This document shows positions 1-4,652 of a stretch of 6,515 nt of DNA, piece by piece; positions within the stretch are counted from its first letter, which is position 1; each line of letters starts with the position of its first letter. The DNA is from Burkholderia sp. (GTDB lineage: Bacteria; Pseudomonadota; Gammaproteobacteria; Burkholderiales; Burkholderiaceae). The notes beneath the pieces were generated by a model, which saw only the letters and a program-made list of their open reading frames with translations, was not told the origin of the DNA and made no database searches. The stretch lies in the NCBI RefSeq assembly GCF_018375725.1, contig NZ_JAHACR010000247.1, positions 1 to 6,515 of the forward strand, written 5' to 3'. The position numbers were made by a program, and so were the translations under genes.

Positions 1-100
1 GCGACGCCATAGTTCTAATGGTGGCGTCTCTCCGGTAGAGTTCGAACGACAGGCCAGTCTGTCAGGCTCGTAGGTGGCTATAGAAATCTGGTCGATTCAT
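1..100 (-). other. Possible start of a TnsC/TniB-like ATPase gene, with an in-frame TGA (partial)
   Basis: The minus-strand ATG at 98-100 overlaps the tnsB stop codon as ATGA, the same arrangement as the tnsA/tnsB junction, so a coupled third gene is expected here. In related Tn7-like operons that gene is a TnsC or TniB AAA+ ATPase, which links target selection to the transposase. The frame reads MNRPDFYSHLRA, then a TGA at 62-64, then continues open to the window edge as QTGLSFELYRRDATIRTMAS. No good Shine-Dalgarno precedes the ATG at 98-100. The true start could instead be downstream, for example the ATG at 8-10, or the gene could be broken. Only about 33 codons are visible and no Walker motif is in view, so the ATPase identity rests on position alone. 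Confidence 0.25.
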
Positions 101-1647
101 TCATAGCGCTTGAGTTGAACATGCTTCCGGTAATTTCGAGCTCGGCTGAAAAGCGTCCTGAGCCGCTCATTGCTGTAAAGCAATCCGTCGACCTCGACAC
201 CGTACGCCCAGACTCTTCTGCTCTCCGGAATTCCGGTCAGAATGTCAAGTTGTTGCGGATACGCCGGAAGTTCGATCTTTACGTCAGGAAGACCCTGCTT
301 CCATTTTTGAACCGGAGTCATTCCCAGCGCACGATGCGGCGTTTGGTGGTATTCGTCCACAATCCACTTCACGAGGAGTTGGGTAAGTGTGTCTAGATCT
401 ATCGCCGCTTTCTTCTCCGCCTCGTAATCTCCGCGTTCGTCAACACTGGCAAAAACGGTACCGGGCAGCTTGTGTATCAAGGAGCGTTGGATCGTTCCAA
501 TCACACGTTCCACCCCTCCTTTGAATTCAGGATGACCCGCCGGGCAATACAGCATCGAGATTCCCATCTCGCCACACACCATTTGCACGGCGGAGGCATG
601 CAGATCCATGCCGTTGTCGACCGCGATCAGATACGGGATACCATAGCCAGGGTGATCGCAATGCAATCCGACAACCTTGTCCCAACTCGTCTTTGGCAAG
701 ATTGCACGCTTGATGCATTGGAGAACTGAATGAGCAGACGGAGCTCGAAAGCTCAAATAGAACCCGAGTACTACGCGACTAAATCTGTCGATGGCTACCG
801 TAAGCCATGGACGGCCAAGCGGGAGGTTCGTTAACGCATCGATGACCATCACATCCAACGGCGTATGATCGATCTCGACGCGATGAAGAGGGAAATCAGC
901 TTTCGCAGTACCTTGTACCCACAGCGCCTTCCTGCTCGCAGCATTCTTGCCTAATCGAGCTTCGTCGGCTACGTCCTGCTCCAACCCCCGAAGCCAGCGA
1001 TATATGGTTGACAGAACTGGACAAGTAAGCGGCTTTTCGCAAGGTCGATTTTCGTTATAGCGCTTGATCTTTCCCCTGAGCTCAACGTAGACGTCTTGTC
1101 CGGTGAGCTTCTGAGGATCGAGATAGATTTCGTTAACTGCTTCTTCGAAGAGCGCCTGTATGACATCACCGGGGCGCCGTCCGCTCCTTGTTCGCCTGTC
1201 GACCAGCGTTGTGACGCATTTCGTATGCCTGTATCGCCGCCACCACCGTTTGGTCGTTGCAACGGACGGTGGTTTCGGATCACCGATCTCCGCAGCAATC
1301 TTTGTTACCTGCTCTTGTATCCACGCATTCGTATTCGTGAAATCGCGGACAAGCCGCGTCATGTATTCGTGACGATAACGCGCAGTATCTTGATGATGCT
1401 TGGGAAACGTAGAGAGGTCCCGCGGAACGGCCGTGTAGAGAATGCTCGAATCGATATTCAGGCATCTCTCGTCAATGGACATCGTATTGAACAAGACGGC
1501 ACGATAGAGTTCGTCGTCGCTCATTGTACGAGGCTCGCTCTCATCCGACTCCAGCTTTAGCTTTCCGAAGGCTGGTCGACTGATAATCGTCCATCGACGC
1601 AATCCTTCGCGGAGTACCAGTCCCTTCTTGAAGGTGAATCGAATCAT
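97..1647 (-). CDS. tnsB: TnsB-like DDE transposase (Mu/TniA/TnsB integrase-core family)
   Basis: This 516-residue transposase would cut the 3' ends of the element and join them to target DNA, working with TnsA. An N-terminal helical DNA-binding region includes TTKRWWRRYR near residues 131-140 and IYRWLRGLE near 215. The RNase-H-fold core carries D260 (VEIDHTPLD), D344 (AVDNGM) and E380 (GHPEFKGGVERVIG). The D-to-E spacing is 35 residues, the classic D,D(35)E pattern. A Mu-type C-terminal beta-barrel signature, YGVEVDGLLYSNERL, lies near 482-496, and the C-terminus is basic. Length matches TniA-like proteins (about 560) better than Tn7 TnsB (about 700). The start was chosen at 1647 because the ATG overlaps the tnsA stop as ATGA and GGAGG lies 7 nt upstream. 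The frame is open further up to 1770, but that part antisenses tnsA coding sequence. All expected catalytic residues are present. Confidence 0.93.
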   Translation of the reverse strand: MIRFTFKKGLVLREGLRRWTIISRPAFGKLKLESDESEPRTMSDDELYRAVLFNTMSIDERCLNIDSSILYTAVPRDLSTFPKHHQDTARYRHEYMTRLVRDFTNTNAWIQEQVTKIAAEIGDPKPPSVATTKRWWRRYRHTKCVTTLVDRRTRSGRRPGDVIQALFEEAVNEIYLDPQKLTGQDVYVELRGKIKRYNENRPCEKPLTCPVLSTIYRWLRGLEQDVADEARLGKNAASRKALWVQGTAKADFPLHRVEIDHTPLDVMVIDALTNLPLGRPWLTVAIDRFSRVVLGFYLSFRAPSAHSVLQCIKRAILPKTSWDKVVGLHCDHPGYGIPYLIAVDNGMDLHASAVQMVCGEMGISMLYCPAGHPEFKGGVERVIGTIQRSLIHKLPGTVFASVDERGDYEAEKKAAIDLDTLTQLLVKWIVDEYHQTPHRALGMTPVQKWKQGLPDVKIELPAYPQQLDILTGIPESRRVWAYGVEVDGLLYSNERLRTLFSRARNYRKHVQLKRYE

Positions 1648-2282
1648 GTTTGCCCCTCCACTCTCACCTCGAGAGGCGACGAATCGACTAATCGTTGCCT
1701 CTCGTCGAATCCAAGATAGCCTGCAGCAAGCAATCGCATCACCATCTGTGGGCTTCCAGCGATTGAACACGCAGCTGCAAAATTGAGCGGCCGACTGGCC
1801 GCGAGGCGCCCCATCAATTCCGAAAGCCGGAATCCGGATGGCACCTGCCGGCTGTGATACGTCAGATGCTCGAGCGTGGAGATTCTCGTCCCGGTTCGAA
1901 AGTCTTGTTCGGTCATGATCCGGAACGGCAGACCAAGACGAGCGTAATGCTCTGCGATGTCTTCCATCCGAGCGCGTAGCACCGCATTCCGAAGCTTCGC
2001 AGATGGTTTGATCTCGATATGAACGATCGTGCCATCTGTCATCGTCAGTTCGAAGTCCGGGAAGTAAATGCGGACTTCCCCCTCTCGGTCACGATAAGTC
2101 ACTCGTACCGGCTGCTCGCGATAGCGCTTGATGTTCGTCGAAAATTCGAAGTGCATGGCCGCATCAAACTCAAGCCGCGATTCACACTGCACTTGTGCAC
2201 GGTTCTTTTTGGATGGGTACAGGTATCGAACGCGCCGTCCAGAACGGGTCAACACTTTTCGTGAAGTTATCGTCTTTTCCAT
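1644..2282 (-). CDS. tnsA: TnsA-like transposon endonuclease
   Basis: TnsA is the restriction-enzyme-fold subunit of Tn7-type transposases. It nicks the 5' strands so that, with TnsB, the element is excised by double-strand breaks. The 212-residue product shows the expected order: E38 in ESRLEFDAAM, D76 in IYFPDFEL, then E90 and K92 in HIEIKPS. This corresponds to the E-D-(Q/E)xK nuclease site of the family. YREQPVRVTY between them is also typical. The C-terminal third (about residues 150-195) looks like a small helical domain, the part that contacts TnsC in Tn7. I chose ATG 2282 because family members usually begin just before a TRSGRR-like segment; a GTG at 2333 would add 17 residues. Neither start has a convincing Shine-Dalgarno. 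The gene overlaps tnsB by ATGA, so the two are translationally coupled and likely made together. Confidence 0.88.
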   Translation of the reverse strand: MEKTITSRKVLTRSGRRVRYLYPSKKNRAQVQCESRLEFDAAMHFEFSTNIKRYREQPVRVTYRDREGEVRIYFPDFELTMTDGTIVHIEIKPSAKLRNAVLRARMEDIAEHYARLGLPFRIMTEQDFRTGTRISTLEHLTYHSRQVPSGFRLSELMGRLAASRPLNFAAACSIAGSPQMVMRLLAAGYLGFDERQRLVDSSPLEVRVEGQT

Positions 2283-2304
2283 TTCGCAGGCAATAGGAGA
2301 CCAA

Positions 2305-2321
2305 CCCGCTCGGAGAGCGGG
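2305..2321. repeat. Short inverted repeat in the tnsA leader
   Basis: CCCGCT and AGCGGG form a perfect 6-bp inverted repeat around a 5-nt spacer, 23 bp upstream of the chosen tnsA ATG. A possible minus-strand -10 element, TATTTT, lies just upstream at about 2324-2329, so the hairpin could fall in the 5' leader of the mRNA or act as an operator. No T-run follows on either strand, so it is not an intrinsic terminator. Its role is inferred only from its position. Confidence 0.35.
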
Positions 2322-2341
2322 GAAAAATAGCACCGTTTTCA

Positions 2342-2355
2342 GGCGTAAAAACGCC
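2342..2355. repeat. Small hairpin upstream of tnsA
   Basis: GGCGT and ACGCC are perfect 5-bp arms around AAAA (TTTT on the minus strand). The hairpin lies in the tnsA upstream region, near the likely promoter. It could be chance, part of an operator, or part of the element's end. The stem is too short to assign a function. Confidence 0.25.
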
Positions 2356-2416
2356 CCCTCGCACGAATATCGCGCGGTAACTTAGTGCAATCGAAGGAGA
2401 GATGGCTTGACGAGTC

Positions 2417-2470
2417 GGGAGGGCTGGACGAAACTGCGAGCGCCAACACGGAGTGGCGTTCAGCCCTCCC
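2417..2470. repeat. Long inverted repeat between the XRE gene and tnsA
   Basis: The arm GGGAGGGCTG at 2417-2426 is perfectly repeated in inverse at 2461-2470. After one G/T position the pairing continues for three more bases (ACG with CGT), giving 13 of 14 matched positions across a loop of about 26 nt. Inside the loop, CGCCA at 2441-2445 and TGGCG at 2454-2458 could form an alternative inner stem. No T-run follows directly on either strand. The repeat sits in the gene-free gap between the regulator and the transposase operon. It could be a structured RNA leader, a protein-binding site or part of the transposon end. The structure is visible directly; the function is not. Confidence 0.5.
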
Positions 2471-2472
2471 TC

Positions 2473-2507
2473 AAAGCGAGCAAGCCTTCTGGTTTGTCTC
2501 GCTTTTT
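2473..2507 (-). terminator. Hairpin immediately after the XRE gene, probable (bidirectional?) terminator
   Basis: AAAGCGAG at 2473-2480 pairs perfectly with CTCGCTTT at 2498-2505. The stem continues inward (CAAGCC with GGTTTG, one G/T pair and a single-base bulge at 2497) to a TTCT loop. The hairpin begins right after the TAA stop of the XRE gene at 2506-2508, a typical place for an intrinsic terminator. On the minus strand the trailing T-run is only three bases. On the plus strand it is five (2503-2507), so it would terminate better in that direction, or work both ways. Confidence 0.5.
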
Positions 2508-2931
2508 ACATTTTGGCGCTCTCCTTGTCTCTTCTGACGACGCGACCGATGACCTGCCGGTCCGCACCTGGTCCAATTTCCTGCCGCAACGCGATCACGT
2601 CTCGAATCACCCGGATCTGAGTGTCCGTCAGCCTGTCCAGCTCGCGCCAAAGCTCGCTACACAGGCGAAAGACGTCTGCTGACGCCGTTTGAGGAATAGA
2701 GAAGTGTCGCGTGGAGAGCTGCAATGCCTCTCGCAGGCTCGAATCTTCGTCGTCCGACAGCCGCAGGTGTGCGGACACTCGTTCAACAAATTCGATAGAA
2801 GGCGGCCCTTTGATTCCGAGCTCGATCGCCGAGATATAGCTTTGCTCGAAGCCTATCGCTTCCGCGAGATCCATCTGACGGACACCGTAGCGGAGCCGGA
2901 GTGCGCGCAATCGTTCGGAAAAGGGACTCAA
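2506..2931 (-). CDS. XRE-family helix-turn-helix transcriptional regulator
   Basis: This 141-residue protein has an N-terminal Cro/C1-type DNA-binding domain at about residues 5-60. It includes RLRALRLRYGVRQMDLAEAIG, the recognition-helix region EQSYISAIELG, and the KGPPSIEFVERV segment typical of this subgroup. The rest is helical, with LDRLTDTQIRVIRDVIALRQE perhaps serving for dimerisation. The chosen start is TTG at 2929-2931. An in-frame TGA lies 12 bp upstream and an internal ATG would cut into the domain, so TTG is close to forced. The Shine-Dalgarno is weak (GAG). The gene lies upstream of tnsA on the same strand, separated by two hairpins, so it is probably its own transcription unit. 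A role in repressing itself or the tns operon is inferred from position. It could also be cargo unrelated to transposition. Confidence 0.85.
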   Translation of the reverse strand: MSPFSERLRALRLRYGVRQMDLAEAIGFEQSYISAIELGIKGPPSIEFVERVSAHLRLSDDEDSSLREALQLSTRHFSIPQTASADVFRLCSELWRELDRLTDTQIRVIRDVIALRQEIGPGADRQVIGRVVRRDKESAKM

Positions 2932-3077
2932 CGGGTTAACTCACGGAAGACGTTCATAGCACCGGGGGATGTTATGGCGACCCCGCTCCAGAAGTCAAAC
3001 TCAAGCCGCTGATTTAAAAGCGCTTTTTTGTACGATATACGCGCGACGATAGGATAATTTCGGCGACCCTGGTGCAT
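2928..3077 (-). other. Possible 49-codon leader ORF overlapping the XRE start
   Basis: A frame starting MHQGRRNYPIVARISYKK runs from the ATG at 3077 and ends at a TGA at 2928-2930. That stop overlaps the TTG start of the XRE gene as TTGA. Such an overlap could couple translation of the regulator, whose own start has a weak ribosome-binding site. There is no Shine-Dalgarno before the ATG at 3077 and I recognise no family. A shorter version could begin at the ATG at 2957. It may equally be a chance open frame. Confidence 0.2.
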
Positions 3078-3124
3078 GCATGAACGCGCGTGCTACAAAG
3101 GGATCCGGGATTTTCCCCGCGCCA

Positions 3125-3144
3125 GTTAGAGTGTTTACTCTAAC
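3125..3144. promoter_or_regulatory. Perfect 8+8 bp palindrome, candidate operator
   Basis: GTTAGAGT and ACTCTAAC are perfect inverted arms around a 4-bp GTTT spacer. A 20-bp dyad of this shape suits a dimeric helix-turn-helix protein such as the XRE regulator encoded about 200 bp to the left. It lies in the intergenic region between that gene and the rightward antitoxin gene. I found no second copy in the window. The link to the XRE protein is inference. No T-run follows the arms, so a terminator is unlikely. Confidence 0.5.
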
Positions 3145-3473
3145 GCACAAAATTCCGAACTTAGCCCAACACAGGACTCAACAGCTTCGCTCTTTGCAGC
3201 GATTCGAAATCGGTTCGATCCAAGCCTGGCAGCTAGTCATCCGTGTGCCTACGCCCCGCCGGGGACAATGCGTAAACCCAGTCATTCGGAAGGAAAGCTC
3301 TTCTCGCCGCTTGCACACGATTTCGCCCGAGCAGTCTCAACCCTCCCGGTTGCCCTCAAGCCTAGGATTTCGGCAAAGTTAGCAACATAATTCCCAGCAT
3401 GATGAAGAATTGAAGCTACAAGCCGTGTGCTTCGACAGTCGGCATCTTTGTCGATCCGCAGAAACTCAACCAC

Positions 3474-3477
3474 GAGG
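3474..3477 (+). promoter_or_regulatory. Ribosome-binding site of the antitoxin gene
   Basis: GAGG lies five bases before the ATG at 3483. This supports that codon as the true start, and therefore that the short antitoxin is complete at its N-terminus. Confidence 0.6.
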
Positions 3478-3482
3478 CGCGC

Positions 3483-3767
3483 ATGACCAACATCAATGAG
3501 ACCACCGGTGCGGAATTATCGTCAGTTGGTCCCAATCCCGATATTCCATCATCCGTGATCGACATGCTTACTGCACAGGTGCAGAAGATGGTTGACGAAT
3601 CCGGGAATCCTAATGAATTTGACTCGCGAGCATGGGTGGTTGACTGGCTGCACTCACCGATTCCTGCTCTCGGTGGGAGACGCCCGACAGACTACCTTCA
3701 CACATCCGATGGCGTTGATCTAATTTCGAGGATGCTAGTGAGCGTGCAAATGGGTGCCTACTGGTAG
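3483..3767 (+). CDS. MbcA/ParS/Xre-type antitoxin, toxin-binding domain protein (DUF2384)
   Basis: This 94-residue protein ends in the C-terminal toxin-binding domain of Xre/MbcA/ParS antitoxins. The signature is WVVDWLHSPIPALGG followed by RRPTDYLHTSDG, with a C-terminal GAYW (residues about 51-94). These antitoxins normally neutralise a RES-domain toxin, an NAD+-degrading or ADP-ribosylating enzyme encoded just downstream. Here no RES gene follows: after the stop there are only 36 bp before the end of a convergent remnant. The protein lacks the N-terminal helix-turn-helix of the full-length class. Short forms of about this size also exist, and the start has a good ribosome-binding site, so I read it as complete. 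It is probably an orphan antitoxin whose toxin was lost to rearrangement, or one acting on a toxin encoded elsewhere. Confidence 0.8.
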   Translation: MTNINETTGAELSSVGPNPDIPSSVIDMLTAQVQKMVDESGNPNEFDSRAWVVDWLHSPIPALGGRRPTDYLHTSDGVDLISRMLVSVQMGAYW

Positions 3768-3803
3768 ATCTATTTGGCATACGGCCGTAGCTGGCTCTAC
3801 CTG

Positions 3804-4142
3804 CTATGGCGCCCCGAGTCGCTCGATATCGCAGGGCTCGCGCAAATCCGGGCAGCAGACCCGAAAGAGCGCCCATTGCGCCGTCTCCGGCAATTGACTC
3901 AACAGGATGGCAAGTGGTCTCTTCCGAGTCCAGTACGTGTCTCTCGCACATTTGAACTCATCGGCAATTTCAGCTTTCCGGTTCGCCAATTTGTTGACCT
4001 GCGTCTGATGCTTCATGAGATCGTTAAGAGCCGTGTCGAAGTCATAGACGCTTGAGTCCTCTGGCAGCTCCTTATCGAGATATGCGCTCGATATGGTTGC
4101 TCGGATAGCTTTGATCTGGGTTTCGAAAAACGCGAGGTTCTT
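3804..4142 (-). pseudogene. Unrecognised coiled-coil protein, C-terminal remnant
   Basis: On the minus strand an open frame ends at the TAG at 3804-3806 and reads like protein from about 4142. The segment LAFFETQIKAIRATISSAYL, then a stretch with NDLMKHQTQVNKLANRKAEIADEF, is helical with coiled-coil character. It ends PETAQWALFRVCCPDLREP and DIERLGAP. Above 4142 the frame stays open to 4226, but that part antisenses a better-looking plus-strand frame, so the real N-terminus appears lost near 4143. I do not recognise the family; nothing in it is catalytic or membrane-spanning. A plus-strand frame over 3774-4055 is the alternative and looks less protein-like. Confidence 0.4.
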
Positions 4143-4508
4143 TTGCAGTCGTTGAGGCGGTTGTTCGCCGCGAAAGCGCTGGACATCGGACTGTCCACCG
4201 GCGAAATTTCGCTCGACAAGCTGCACCTGCTGCTAGGTTGCAGTCGTGGTCAGGCGATGGGCGCTCCGTTCGACCTGCAAGAACAGGCCTTGGCCAAGGA
4301 CATCGAATCCACGAAAAGCCAAAACGGCAAATACTTCCTCGTACCCATCGACGCGCGATGTGAAGCTGTGCGGCTGTATCAAGCGAAGCTGGAACACGGC
4401 AGCCGCGACATGGGCCTGTACGATGTTCCGGAACGAACGCTACCGGCCCAGCAGACGATCTTCATGGACGCGCTCGCTGCCTTGGAGTCGAAACAGATCA
4501 AGCATTGA
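4143..4508 (+). CDS. Unrecognised protein, probably lacking its 5' end
   Basis: A 121-codon plus-strand frame with mostly G/C-ending codons and balanced composition is very likely coding. It starts at a TTG with no ribosome-binding site, and the frame is open back to 4056. Alternative starts include the ATG at 4257. Recognisable stretches are STGEISLDKLHLLLGCSRG, then KYFLVPIDARCEAVRLYQAK and a charged C-terminus ending KQIKH. I cannot name a family; there is no signal peptide, membrane segment or catalytic motif I can point to. Its 5' end abuts a minus-strand remnant at about 4143. Its 3' end is convergent with the LysR gene group, and a small inverted repeat spans its stop. I infer a 3' fragment of a larger gene, though a complete short gene from the ATG at 4257 is possible. 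Confidence 0.5.
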   Translation: MQSLRRLFAAKALDIGLSTGEISLDKLHLLLGCSRGQAMGAPFDLQEQALAKDIESTKSQNGKYFLVPIDARCEAVRLYQAKLEHGSRDMGLYDVPERTLPAQQTIFMDALAALESKQIKH

Positions 4509-4510
4509 TC
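4496..4510. repeat. Small inverted repeat over the stop of the 4143-4508 frame
   Basis: GATCAA and TTGATC are perfect 6-bp arms around GCA, spanning the stop codon. No T-run follows on either strand, so this is at best a weak or Rho-assisted terminator between convergent genes. Confidence 0.3.
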
Positions 4511-4535
4511 AGTCTGCCCGCTGTCTGTTGCGGAT

Positions 4536-4652
4536 TCAACCCGTCGTGCGCAGAAATAGCGGGCTGCCCGGCGCCGCGCTCACGCAACCAGCGACATCGC
4601 CGAATGCGGCCTGTCCCAGCCGCACCAAATGAAAACCTTGACTACCGCTCAT
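4536..4652 (-). CDS. Small ORF coupled to the LysR gene, possibly a truncated gene
   Basis: A 38-codon minus-strand ORF begins at an ATG that overlaps the LysR stop as ATGA. GGAG lies eight bases upstream, a good Shine-Dalgarno at a good distance. These initiation signals suggest a real translated start. The product begins MSGSQGFHLVRLGQAAFGDV and ends PLFLRTTG; I do not recognise it. Another minus-strand frame beside it stays open to about 4498 (WLRERGAGQPAISAHDGLNP), so a single-base change near 4585-4595 may have shortened a protein of about 50 residues. It may also be a chance ORF. Confidence 0.35.
   Translation of the reverse strand: MSGSQGFHLVRLGQAAFGDVAGCVSAAPGSPLFLRTTG

Larger units (their letters stand above)
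2932..3482. other. Gene-poor gap between the XRE gene and the antitoxin gene
   Basis: About 550 bp hold no convincing gene on either strand. The open frames here are short, lack ribosome-binding sites and resemble no family I know. The stretch should contain the promoter of the XRE gene (leftward) and that of the antitoxin gene (rightward). Visible structure includes the palindrome AAAAGCGCTTTT at 3016-3027, TGCATGCA at about 3073-3080, and the strong inverted repeat at 3125-3144. The right end of the Tn7-like element may also lie here, since such elements end beyond tnsA, but I could not identify TnsB-site repeats. Confidence 0.5.

Noticed and set aside
1096..1560. Plus-strand open frame of 154 codons inside tnsB
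   Set aside because: It lies antisense to the conserved integrase core of tnsB, has low-complexity stretches and resembles no family; it is a shadow of the real gene.
2526..2545. TGTC-containing stretch considered as a Tn402/Tn5053-like terminal repeat
   Set aside because: It lies inside the XRE coding sequence, matches only a few bases of known termini and has no partner repeat in the window.
3125..3144. Palindrome as an integron attC site, because it starts GTT and ends AAC
   Set aside because: The arms do not match GTTRRRY and RYYYAAC at the last position, no second core pair is seen, and there is no integron integrase in view.
3205..3222. GGTTCGATCC resembling a tRNA T-loop, a possible tRNA fragment or attachment site
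   Set aside because: The flanking bases do not form a 5-bp T-stem, and no acceptor end or anticodon arm fits. It is a chance match near the small dyad CGATT-CGA-AATCG.
3282..3473. Minus-strand frame of 63 codons starting at GTG
   Set aside because: It has no ribosome-binding site, overlaps the antitoxin's upstream signals and shows no recognisable motif. It is too weak to call a gene.
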